A DNA stretch of 64,000 nt from Peronospora farinosa (taxonomy: Eukaryota; Oomycota; Peronosporomycetes; Peronosporales; Peronosporaceae). How positions within the stretch are numbered: the first letter of the stretch is position 1; each line of letters begins with the position of its first letter. Location: the NCBI GenBank assembly GCA_947646735.1, contig CANTFK010000990.1, positions 558,001 through 622,000 on the forward strand, read 5' to 3'. Below are positions 20,623 to 31,220 of this stretch, piece by piece. A model generated the notes under the pieces. It made no database searches and had not been told where the DNA came from. It worked only from the letters and a program-made list of their open reading frames with translations. A program made the translations under genes and the position numbers.

Positions 20623-22585
20623 AAAGCTAGACTACAAATCGAGCGGTTAGACGACGGCAATTGCTTCGTAACAGACAAGCCGATTCGTGTTCTCAAAGTC
20701 CGCGTTTTTGTAAATGGGCCCTGATGCACCTGCGGGAGAATACGTGCGAACGATTACTTATATTATAAGCCCCAAGTCGAACTTGATGATGCAACAAACA
20801 CGTAGAAATACACGAGAAACACCTTGAGAGTGGTGATGCGTCACGGGTGAACGAACACGCACATTGGAATCTTAATACGATTTGAAAGGGAAATTCAGTT
20901 TGCAAAGATGATATTCTTCGTTTCGAACGTGAGACATGTTTTACAGATTTGATCGGTTTTAGCAGGGATTTATGTTTTGGCAACAACAATAGGACCCTAA
21001 AGTATGGCTACCGAACTTCGAAATGTTGGTTTTTTTTCTTTCTTGCCCGGATAAGCCCGGTCGAATACCACACTTTGTTGCTACAAGAGTTGGGCAAAGC
21101 CAAGTCGTTTTCTAGCATCGACAACTTTCCTTTTTTTTCGCTGTCTTCTCTACAAAAAGTGTGTGACAATTGTGGAATCATTATTTGTTGGAAGTTAAAG
21201 AGCAATAACTTAGAAGCCGTTCGATGGCAATGCGACTGAATTGAAAACTTGCGGGACTTTAGACACGCGCATGGCTCTGGCGTAAACACAGACTGTGCTC
21301 TAAGGTTGCAATGAGTAGGGGAAAAGGCACATGAACTGTAAGATCAAATAGTATAACATGTCCACATCAAGTACTTTTGGTCGCTCATACAGTATACCCT
21401 TGCTATACCAATCACACAATCCATATGGTCCAACCTTCTGGTTGAAGGCAGACGAGACACAACTGTGTCTCGTCTGATTTAAAAAAGCCTCGATTTTTTC
21501 CACATAGTAAGCAATGCTAACGGTCGATAATTGATACTAATTCGTACCTTTTAAACCTTTTGCAAATGGTGATAATATAGTGCTGTCTCACAGCAGGGAG
21601 AGAAAAGAATCCGGTACATACTGGCTGAGTCCAGCCTGACGTGGGCATCAAGTTGCATAAATTAAAATATTTACAGCTGAAGTTCAAGAGCTACGCTTAG
21701 CATCATCATGCTGTCGACGAGCAATTGGTACATGGAAAAAGCGCTTTTGCGTTAGCGGATCAACTAGATCAGCGATGAGCTCAAGTTGTCGAAACGTTGG
21801 TCCGACGGCCGTTTAGTCCGGTAGCTCGTATTCGTGATAGTACGGATCCAACACAAGCTGCTTTGCCGGCACCAGGTGGTCTCGTGCACCCTCTCGAGAC
21901 GCACCACTCCTGCTCGTGAACAGAGCTGTACGTTAGACACATTAAATTATCCTCACCAGCCGATTTTGACTGAAAGCATATGCAATAACGAACCATTCGT
22001 CGTGGAGGCCGTCGCTATTGACCGTCGGCAGGACTTTCAGTGGTCGATGGATACCATAACAGAACGAGCGGTGACTGAAGTACTAAAATAAAATCCATAG
22101 ATCAGTTTGCAGGATGACGTATGACGTAACAACTACGCTAGCAATCCTCACCTTCGGTACGTCTTTTTGGTGCTGTACGCTGGCAGACGAGGTGCGGCAG
22201 CGGTATTGGCAGTACTAAAACACGGTGATTGCAGCTAGATCACTGTAAATCGGATGATTCGGATCAGCGTGGGTTCAGAAGTCCCGGCGAATACTGGACT
22301 GATAGCAATCGACAATAGCAGAAACATCAGTTTTATCTGGTCAGTTGACTCCGACTTAGCAAAGAAACGCTGGACATACATTAAGTGGATGCATGCAGCA
22401 GAATACGCAATGCTCGAATTCGTCGCAGCAATGCGGTGGGTTCGTGTCGCACCGATCGCACGTATGTTGCTTTATTCGCGGAAGGCTAGCGTCAGTCTCG
22501 TTACAGCAGCCAAGTTTTAATCAATCCAATTGAGATCGGGTACACACATAACCTACACGGCAAAAACAATTCAGCATGATCCACT
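20623..22585. other. Intergenic region, no confident gene
   Basis: About 2 kb upstream of the formin. Short open stretches on plus at 21834-22091 and 22254-22520 have ordinary composition but no recognised domain. Several short hairpins cluster near 21422-21476. Nothing else supported. Confidence 0.4.
21449..21476. other. Perfect 12-bp hairpin
   Basis: CAGACGAGACAC is followed after a 4-base loop by GTGTCTCGTCTG. A second hairpin, CCAAC with GGTTG, lies directly upstream at 21430-21444, and a T/A run follows. It resembles the hairpins in the LTRs of this window and may be a remnant of one, or a transcript-end structure. Confidence 0.6.
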
Positions 22586-23291
22586 CTATCTCAATGCATT
22601 TGTAATTATTCTCCGCTTACCTATCGAGTCTGTAAGCAAATCCACGCCTTGAACTGTATTCTCGCACCTCAACTCTGTTTCGTCCATTTGAAGTCTATCA
22701 CATTCTTCACGAAGAAACATTTGACGCCGCTCAGGCACCAATGTGTCCACTTGATCTACAAGAGTACATGACCGAATTTTGTCGTCATCTAAATCTTCCA
22801 CGCTTGCAGATAACAACAAAGACCACACATCGTTTCTCACTATAAAACTTTAACTTGACTCTTCATACTTTCTTACAGTCAGTCAGTTACTTCTCTTACC
22901 TCACTTTTCTTCCTCGACCAGTAGAAAAATGCATTCGTCCAATTGTTAGCACAAGATAAGGCAATACAAATGCCAGCCCCAATGCCAGTAGCAAACGTAG
23001 CATGCTCATCTTCCTCCCCGAGCTCATAGACACACGAATTGTCTGCACTAGCCACCGATCGATGTACACAATGCGGTACGTTGGGCTGCAGACACTGAGA
23101 CAGCGCCTTCCCAGCTCCATAAACACTTGACTTACGAACATGACGGCCGCCATGAACAGTCTCCAGCGCGTTTGATTCGGAGCATGTTGTCCTGGCTGTG
23201 CACGCCACTCGAACGCCTCGTCGTCCAGCAATTCATCGTCCGTTTTGTAACTCTCGTCGTCGTCATCCATCTGATTCACGCCGCGCAGCAT
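22586..23291 (-). CDS. Small membrane protein of unknown function, two exons
   Basis: Proposed join on the minus strand is 23291-22900 and 22835-22586, giving 213 codons. The N-terminus is acidic (MDDDDESYKTDDELLDDEA), followed by two hydrophobic stretches, FMAAVMFVSQVFMEL and MLRLLLALGLAFVLPYLVL, separated by a basic loop, then an acidic tail. The donor AG|GTAAGAG is strong. The acceptor that keeps the frame is TATAGTGAG|A, the second of two close AGs; using the first AG gives a short different tail ending about 15 codons later. No family recognised. Start chosen at the first ATG, 16 bp from a minisatellite. Confidence 0.5.
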
Positions 23292-23306
23292 TTCGAGTCA
23301 CTTCCG

Positions 23307-23511
23307 TCGAGATTGGGCATACAAGCGGGGGAGACTTCTAGAATGATGGTATGAACTTACAAAAATCAGGCATATAAGCGAGGGAGACTTTAGAATGATG
23401 GTATAAACTTAGAATTAGGCATACAAGCGGGGTGTGGTTAAAGTTACTTCTGTTATCAGCTTCGAGATTGGGCATACAAGCGGGGGGAGACTCTCAGATA
23501 TAAACTTAGAC
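23307..23511. repeat. Degenerate minisatellite between divergent genes
   Basis: Four imperfect copies of a unit containing GGGCATACAAGCGGGGGAGA start at about 23311, 23366, 23414 and 23466. Longer copies continue with TAGAATGATGGTAT and AAACTTA. It occupies the region between the start of the small membrane-protein gene (minus) and the kinase-like gene (plus), so it probably lies within a shared promoter or leader. Confidence 0.75.
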
Positions 23512-23721
23512 TTTTCGATTTTATAAATATTGGGAAAAATTCTCGAAATTTAATGAAGTTTGAGACAAGCTGGGAGGCGACATTTAAGCGGACCTAAAGC
23601 GAAAAAAAGAATCCAGGTGGGACGAAGCGATAGACAAGGCTGAGTCATGAGGGAAAACCGTGGCCATTAACGTCTTTGCAGGGCAATTGCTGTCCTCGTT
23701 TTGTCTTTTTCAAGAGAAAAC

Positions 23722-24864
23722 ATGAACATGAAGAAAGCAGTGCCCGAGCCAAAGAATGAATTGACTGTGGTCGAAGGAGCTGTACTTGTGATGGTGCCAG
23801 TGGTCGCTTTAATATTGATCTACGTGCTGTTGCGTGTCATTTGGAAGGTGCCGAAATCTCCAGAGCTACCGCAACGTATGTTATCATCGTATGGATCAGT
23901 TTCATCTCGGGAGGAATCGACAGAGCCGATGCGTCGTTACAAGACGTCGCTGGTCGAAGAAGGCGAGGTTGCCGGTAATTATGAGAAAAATTGGTATGCC
24001 ACGTTTGATTTCGCGTTTCTGTTGGGGATGATTGCGTATGCCGATGTGATGCTCGTGCTGACGTACTTTTACGAGCCACAATGGTTGCTGAAGTCGCACT
24101 TTTGGCTCATGCTATTGCCAAAACTCGTCGTCATGATGGTTGTGTCTCTTGTTGGAGGGATCAGCTGCCGCTACTTCTGCGATGTTGATGAGAAGGGTTA
24201 CATTATGACAAACAAGTCATCGAAGTTTAAAGTCAATTACACGAGGAAACTCCAGCATTTTGCAGCGTACATGGTGCCATTGGTTATCAAGTCAGACTAC
24301 GAAGGCCTGATCGCGCTGGCCTGGGGTGATTTCTTTACAATGCTCGGCTTCCTGGTTCTTATCAAACCAATCCGTGAATGTTCCAACTTCTTTATGCTGC
24401 AGTTCAATTCCCTGGACCGTCCAGAAGACCGTCCTAACACGCTTAAGTGGATCGTTGTAGGCAACATTGCACCAGGCATGTTCATTCTCATGTTCTTTAA
24501 GTGGCTGTTCGGTGCGCAGGGAGCGCTGACGTTCATTCTTGTATTCATCACGGGCATTGGTGACGGTCTAGCTGAACCTGTGGGGATCACGTGGGGACGC
24601 CACAAGTATAAGGCATACAGCTGCTTTTCGAAGAACAAGTACATCCGTAGCTGGGAAGGCAGCGCATGCGTGTTCATGTCTGGTCTGGTATTCCCCGCGC
24701 TTCAGTATGCTGCGTTCGACAATTTCTGGCAAGTTTTGCTATCCATGTTGATTTTGGCGCCGACAATGGCGTACGCGGAGGCTACGGCTCCACACACGAT
24801 GGACACTCCCGTGTTAATGATCGGGTGCGGCGTCATTCTGTATGCAATTGTGAATCTTGTGTAA
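23722..24864 (+). CDS. Polyprenol/phytol/dolichol kinase-like membrane protein, paralogue 1
   Basis: One exon, 380 residues from the first in-frame ATG. It has about eight hydrophobic segments. Two features fit the CTP-dependent polyprenol kinase family (dolichol kinase, phytol kinase VTE5, DGK1): an N-terminal-side NYTRKLQHFAAYMVP resembling the RKxxH motif, and the C-terminal FITGIGDGLAEPVGITWGRH with KY and SWEGSACVF resembling GDGxAxxxGxxxGxxKY...EGS. In that family these bind CTP and Mg for phosphorylation of a membrane lipid alcohol. The exact substrate here is not known. A near-duplicate lies at 38431-39597. Confidence 0.7.
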   Translation: MNMKKAVPEPKNELTVVEGAVLVMVPVVALILIYVLLRVIWKVPKSPELPQRMLSSYGSVSSREESTEPMRRYKTSLVEEGEVAGNYEKNWYATFDFAFLLGMIAYADVMLVLTYFYEPQWLLKSHFWLMLLPKLVVMMVVSLVGGISCRYFCDVDEKGYIMTNKSSKFKVNYTRKLQHFAAYMVPLVIKSDYEGLIALAWGDFFTMLGFLVLIKPIRECSNFFMLQFNSLDRPEDRPNTLKWIVVGNIAPGMFILMFFKWLFGAQGALTFILVFITGIGDGLAEPVGITWGRHKYKAYSCFSKNKYIRSWEGSACVFMSGLVFPALQYAAFDNFWQVLLSMLILAPTMAYAEATAPHTMDTPVLMIGCGVILYAIVNLV

Positions 24865-25656
24865 ACGGAGAGAATTATCTACATAGCAACGGAACATGGC
24901 TACGTATTATCGAATGAGATCGGCATACTTCTGCGATAATTTTGTTTATTGTAACCACTTGCAATCGTAGTAAAGGTCTTGCGATGTGGAAGTTGCTCGA
25001 GGATACTCCTTAGACAGCAATTAGCAGCTCCGCATATACGTGACAGCAAACTCTCTGCATACGTAGTAGTAGTATATAGTAAACCCTCTTGTTATGAACA
25101 AACTATGCATCTTCATACAAAATACGCACCGCATGCGTTTGACTTCGTAGCATGATACATAATACAGGAACCACTTCGGTGGTCATCCGTAAAAATTGGA
25201 ATGATACATAATGCGTTTTCTTTACTCAACACAATAGTCGATGCAACGCTTTACGATATGCTCGCATAAAGCATAAATAAACAACGTAATATCACCTACT
25301 ACTGGAATCTCAGCAGATTATGATTATGGGCAGCTTCCACCGGTAAAAACAATCGCTTGCTACCTCATCCTTCTCATCCACAGATCCGTCTGTCTCTGTC
25401 CCTTCCTATAGAAAATTTCTGTTTTCCATATGGCAGCATAAACCATGCACATTCGTTGTCTTTTCTGCTGAGTTAATTTCTCAGACTACCAAACAGAATT
25501 TTTCAGCATTCTTCCGAAGATTCTGAATAACAGCATCACTGTTTCCTGGCAATTTGCGAAACTGCTGGGACATGGCTACACATTAAATCAATATAATTGG
25601 TCGAAAATAAATATCGAAACATTCTTCATTGTCAGTATCAGAGACATAGGTTGATT
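24865..25656. other. AT-rich intergenic region
   Basis: Spacer between two plus-strand genes. It contains short AT-rich and GTA repeats near 25065-25080. No open frame or RNA gene supported. Confidence 0.4.
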
Positions 25657-28600
25657 ATGTTCCTTCGTGACAATGAATTGACTCGTGGTAGTGATGGAAA
25701 CCGACGAAACGACCGCGTGCGTGTCCTGGAGCTAGCGAGAAAGAAGCGGGAAGCGAGAAGTCGATTGAAGGAGCAGGAAATGGCGATGTGGCGTTTGCAG
25801 GCGTTTATACGTGGACGATTTGCTGCTCGAGACTTGCGGACTCAGACACGAGCGGAATTTGATCAGAAAGTGAGCGATATTGCCAATTTAAAGGTCATTG
25901 TACAACAGCCTACGTTGGCCTTGCCTTATGACGTGCTTTTTGAGGTGAAATGCTGCCACAATTGAGTTTTTGAAGTTTGGGACGAGGTCGACAAGAGAAC
26001 TAACTGGTTCTTTATCTGCTACAGTTATTACGTCTGGTGTTGTACTTTTATACTGGGCGAGGTGAAGATGCTGAAAGACTTTTGAAGTTGAGCTCGCTTT
26101 TTGTAGATGCATTGGCTGGTGCTTTGGATGGAGTTAAAGAGATAATGGAGAAGCAGAGAGAGTGGCAATTACGGCGACTCATTGACTTGTGTCTACAATG
26201 CAACACATTGAATTCTGCAATAGTGGATATTTCGGTGGGATTCAAGACTGTACGGGCATTAACAGGGGCGCTGCCTGAGATGCAGCGATATTTGCTGTCT
26301 GGCCAACTGCTTTTCTTTCATCCGATGCAACAAGCTCGAAAAATGCTGTACAGTGAATTACCATACACTACTGTGACGCTTATTGTGCGGCAAGGATTGA
26401 TATCTGCACGAGGACATCTCCCCATTTCGTCCCGTGCAAAGACGTCGGTGTATTGCAACGCGCTGGTGGATTTTGTAGTGCATCTTCTCACGGCGACTGG
26501 TGGGATTCTTAAGGCGTTCGTAATGGAAGTAAGTGGTCTCTTGTACTGTGTAAGTGGAAAGGGATGCTGATAGTGCTGTATTTATGTGATATTCGCTTGT
26601 GGCAGGTCTTTTCAGTGCCTCTTTTGAACCAAGTGGTTGCCGAAGACCGGCTGCTCCAACTTACTAATTTGTCACTATGGGCCAGACTGCTTAGTGCAGG
26701 ACTGCACTTGTCCGTGTTTGACTTTCCTGCTTCGCCTGTAGTGGGTATTACGTCCGAAGCCTGGTTTCTTGGCAACATCCTTTGGATTTCTGAACGGTAA
26801 GTGCTTGTAGTAGTATTGCAGAATGTGCATGCAGAGAACAAGAAGACCTGACGAGTTGTTGATGTAAAGTGTGGAGAATAAACCCGACAGTATCGTGCTA
26901 AGCGAAGTCCGGCTGCTCTCGAAGCTGCTTCAATCCGTCCCTCCCGCAACTTATTCCGCATCAGGTGTAGCGGTCACCTGGACGAAAGTATCCGAGTCTC
27001 ATTCCGTGCCCGTGGTCTTCCCAGAAGCTTTAAACGAGCAGCTACAAGTTTTAGTTAACGACCATTATCTGCGTTCGATGTGCAACCACCTCCTTTCGTT
27101 TTCTCCGAGTGCACTTCGCCACCCGTTGGCAACTCAACGGCCAACAGCAATGTATCCTGAAGCGCCGACAGTTGCGGTAAGAGCGACGTCACGTGCCACT
27201 TCATCCTTTCAGTCCTGATAACGGCACGTCTTCTAACGTTTTTCTGCTAGTAGGAACAATTCGGTTTTGGTGATATCGCATCGACGTCGCCAATATCGTT
27301 GTCGCTTTCTGTAACGTGGCAGAAGGTAAAATCCATTGGTAAATCGACCTGGGCTCGAAGTTTGTTTGAAAAGACTGGGCTACGATGTGGACGAGAGAAT
27401 GGTGAGGATACTGGGACTGGTGGAATTTCTCAGCTGCAAAATACCTCCAAGGAGGCACGAAAAATTGCCGTAAATAATGTTGATGGTTTGAAAAAATCTA
27501 CACCACTTCAGCAAGCAGGTGCTTTGAAGCTAGCATCAAGCTCTGAGCCCTTCATTTTCGAAAATATCGAGGCATTGTCGTGTTTGTGTGGCACATTCCT
27601 TTTTCGATGGGGACTGGGTGGTGAGAAACGGCAATCTTACGCAATGCGTCTATTGAACACATTAGCTTTCTATCATGTCGAGGTTGTTGAAAGTGCAGGG
27701 AACACGATCCAGAGTGTATCATTTGTTCACATGCTATGGTGTGTTTTGCAAGACACCAAAAATTTTGAAGACTTCACCAAGGTACTTGTGTAGAATTTGT
27801 ATTGTTCAGGTATTGCATCTTTCGCACAAATTAACACCGTCTGTGGCAGAATGTAGATTTAATACATGCGCGGAGCTCAGATCCGTATGTATGCATGCTG
27901 GTGCTGTTTTGTATGTCATACGAGCATCTTCTGGTTGTAATGGACGATGAGGAGGTAAGCAAGTTTCCCTCGATGTAGTTCCTTTTCCAGATAATTTATC
28001 GTTTGGTTCTTGTATGTCTATGTAGATGTACGCACAAGAGTATCCGCTTCCTCTTTGCCAGATTGAGCGTATTGTTTTGAGTCTGAAACATGCGCTTCAT
28101 GAAGCATATTGGACATACGCTAACCTTGCTCCGTCTTCAGAATCGGTTTCATTCGGTATGTTTGTCGTTGAGATGGGTACCCGTTTGATGAGAGTACTGT
28201 ACAATCGATGCTCTCGCCAACCTTTTTGCAACGTCACGAGCTGGTAGGTGCTGGCAGGAAACTCTTACGCGTAAATTAGTGATGACGGTATCGAAGCGTG
28301 GTAACTGATATCAAAACGATTATGCCCATTGTAGGATTATTGCAGAGCTTGATAGTAATCAGCTGATCGAAGAAGTATTGATCGGCACACCTCGAGCTAA
28401 CAAGCTGATCCAATCGATGCCTTACCTCGTACCGTTTCCTGACAGGGTCAAGTTGTTCCAGCGCCTGATCAAGGCAGATAAAGAAATTCATCAAAATGAC
28501 CGCTGCTCGGTGTACCGCATCCGTATTCGTCGTGGAGCTATCTTGGAAGACGGTTTGAGAAAACTCAACACGATCAGGACGAGCCTAAAGAAACGAATCA

Positions 28601-29683
28601 ATGTGGTCTTCGTGAACGCTGCTGGCCGCGAAGAAGTGGGTATTGATGCTGGAGGACTCTTTAAAGAGTTCTGGTTGGATCTATCGACTCTTGCATTTGA
28701 TCTACAGTACGGACTTTTCCTAACGACACACGACCAATTGTTGTATCCTAACCCAAACTCGGCTTCCAGTCTTTTCACGCGCGAGAGCGATCACCTGACG
28801 ATGTTTCAATTTGTCGGTCGGATCTTGGGAAAGGCTTTGTATGAAGGCATCTTGGTACAGCCGAAATTTGCCCATTTCTTCCTTTCAAAGCTTCTGCATT
28901 CGTTTAATCAGTTAAACGAACTGCCATCACTAGATCCCGAGATTTATAAGGTACGTCAGCTTAGTGATGCAGCATATGTGAAAGTCTTTGATGGTACTAA
29001 CATGTCGTGTTGTGATCTCCGTTGTGCAGAATCTAATGTTTCTGAAGTCATACGATGGCGATGTCGAGGATCTTGGTTTGACTCACACGGTTGTTCATGA
29101 CGTATTTGGTGAGCAGAAGGAGATTGAGATCATTCCAGACGGTGGCAATATACCTGTCACGAGTCAAAACAAGACGCGATACATTCACCTGGTTGCAAAC
29201 TACTACCTCAACACCCAGATCCGTGAACAGTGCTCAGCTTTTCGCATGGGTATGTCTGATCTCATCGATCCGCGCTGGCTTCAAATGTTTAACGAGCCCG
29301 AGTTGCAAGTGCTAATTTCGGGCAAGAGCGGCAAGATCGACATCGATGATCTCAAGGCCAATTCCCGCTACGCTGGCGGCTACTATGCTTTAGATAAGCG
29401 TGTCGCATGGCTATGGCAAGCACTGGCAAGCTTTACGCCCTCTGAGCAGGCGGCGTTTTTGCGCTTCACAACGAGTTGCCAGCGAGCTCCGTCGCTGGGG
29501 TTTGCGTCGCTCACGCCCCAGTTTTGCGTGCAGAAGATCCCAATTCGAAGTGACGATGAGTTGCTACCAAGCTCCTCTACCTGTTTTAACACGCTCAAAC
29601 TGCCCACATATTCATCCTACAAGGTGCTGCGCTCCAAGTTGCTCACGTCCATCTCATCCGGTGCCGGATTTGAAATGACATAG
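25657..29683 (+). CDS. HECT-type E3 ubiquitin ligase, UBE3B/UBE3C-like
   Basis: Nine exons by my reading: 25657-25944, 26025-26528, 26606-26796, 26870-27176, 27254-27781, 27850-27954, 28026-28243, 28335-28950, 29030-29683. All junctions are GT-AG, introns are 68-91 nt, and the joined frame is 1136 codons plus stop. Near the N-terminus an IQ-like helix (WRLQAFIRGRFAARDLR) is typical of UBE3B/UBE3C. The HECT domain runs from about residue 760: INVVFVNAAGREEVGIDAGG, then EFVGRILG-like FQFVGRILGKALYEGI, then the catalytic cysteine in SSSTCFNTLKLPTYSS. It would transfer ubiquitin from an E2 through that Cys to substrates, probably in the cytosol. The start is the first ATG in the frame; an upstream exon is not excluded. 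Confidence 0.9.
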
Positions 29684-29814
29684 TGCTCCGTGTATGGACA
29701 AAGACTCACAACCTGGTTACGGTTTTACAAGTTTCTCATTGCCATCGACGATAATGTGCATAGGATCAATTTGCCTCGACTTTTCCCCCAATTGAGTTGC
29801 AAAACTCGCACATG

Positions 29815-29852
29815 CACGAGAGCTAGCGGCATTGCAAGCCCTAGCTCTCGTG
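29815..29852. other. Perfect 12-bp hairpin downstream of the HECT gene
   Basis: CACGAGAGCTAG at 29815-29826 is exactly complementary to CTAGCTCTCGTG at 29841-29852, with a 14-base loop. It lies 130 bp after the HECT stop codon, so it could sit in the 3' untranslated region. Confidence 0.7.
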
Positions 29853-30572
29853 TAAAAGGCTTATTGAGCTGCTGACTTTTAACGCGTGCAGAAAATGGTA
29901 GCGGTTGCCAAATGGGATGATGTAGTACATGATATATCGGAAGCGTGATGACCGTCTTCTGGAGCTCATTTTAATTGTCAACTGGCACGGATGAAGTACT
30001 AGGGCGACTAGTAAATGAAGGAGACGAACTTTGTTAAAGTGAAGTTGCAGAGCCCATAACTAGCATATCTCTTTACTTCTTGTCTAGACGTATTCATTAT
30101 GATTAGTCCGACCTGCAGATCTGAGTGATCGTTTCTATGTTGCAGTCGCAACCGTCGGTCCACTTCATGCACTTCATCCAAAAAAGTACTCAATGGCTCA
30201 AAGCAACTTATCACAAGCAGACCGCAGTGTTGCGCATAGAAGCTCCTGTAGCTGGTGTGTCCATGTACTTACATGCAAAGACATTGCTGCAACTTTGTCG
30301 AATCAGTGCGATTTCAAGCGAGTCGATCGATAGTAGGACGACACTATGGCTGCTTGCAGGATTCGAGCTGAAAACCTAAGAGGGAATAACTAGAAGACGG
30401 TTCCAAGCCAAGCACGTTCATTTTGGAGGCTGTAAAGCTGTAAGACTGAGATGTAAAAGCAGGCTGCTCGCATGAAGCTGCCTTTGATACAATCCTTTGC
30501 TCATGTTGGGACACTGCGGCGATGCGGCTTTTCTTTTTGAGAAACGACACTTGTTGCAGTTGTCGATTCATA

Positions 30573-30625
30573 TGAGCTCACAACATCTCTGAATGATCGA
30601 GCCATTCAGAGATGTTGTGAGCTCA
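30573..30625. other. Perfect 23-bp hairpin
   Basis: Two 23-base arms, 30573-30595 and 30603-30625, are exactly complementary around a 7-base loop (ATCGAGC). The arms begin TGAGCTCACAACATC. The arm length and identity point to recent origin or conservation. It could be a hairpin RNA precursor, a transcript-end structure or a miniature transposon remnant. Confidence 0.75.
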
Positions 30626-30938
30626 CTACTTGGTTTATATTTAAAAGGACGTATAAAGGTGCTACGTTGTGACAAACACATTCATTTATTCCTCTTTACA
30701 TAATATACTAAGAACCATCATCCATATTTTTCCATTATCATTTGTTTGAATTGTGTGTAAAAAAACACCCTGGAGGTCTCGAACATTCGCTCTTGATAAG
30801 AGCAGCCCAAAATGAAACGTCAGCCATGTTCCTGATGCAGCAATTTATATTGTCCGACCCGTTATGATATGTTGATTTCTATATGCCACCGACCTGCCAA
30901 ACTCAGTGTAGGATGATTGACCCGACTTGTCACAATCT

Positions 30939-31159
30939 AGAAGATTCTAAACTTTAGACACGTCTTCCCTCCTCAATCTATTAACTCGAAGTATAAATCA
31001 ATCATGTCGCCTTGCCCCTCGATCGATGGAAGTTTCGATCTCTTCCGTGTCGACGCCCCAAAACAAGAAAGATCGTCTTCTACTTAATTTCGGTACCTGG
31101 TCAATTGGCTGGACCGCACCCCCTTTCGTATCATATCACGCCTCATTCTTAAATTTTCC
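30939..31159 (+). promoter_or_regulatory. HSP90 promoter: two heat-shock elements and an oomycete initiator
   Basis: AGAAGATTCT at 30939-30948 and GGAAGTTTCG at 31028-31037 each match the nGAAnnTTCn heat-shock factor half-site pair. At 31140-31159 GCCTCATTCTTAAATTTTCC fits the oomycete initiator (TCATTYY core) with the adjoining flanking promoter region, about 60 bp before the start codon. Heat-shock factor control of HSP90 is established in eukaryotes; here it is inferred from these sites. Confidence 0.65.
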
Positions 31160-31220
31160 CTGTTGGAACGAAACCTCAAGAACCTACACAAGAACCACAT
31201 AAAAGACACACACAAGCAAC

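Larger units (their letters stand above)
29684..30938. other. Intergenic region between HECT ligase and HSP90
   Basis: No coding sequence supported. It holds two strong hairpins (29815-29852 and 30573-30625, listed separately). Otherwise unremarkable sequence that grades into the HSP90 promoter. Confidence 0.5.

Noticed and set aside
20523..20729. 69-codon N-terminal extension of the formin
   Set aside because: It translates a CT-rich tract into Leu/Ser/Pro runs, while a good ATG (MAPSFIST) lies just after it. More likely untranslated leader.
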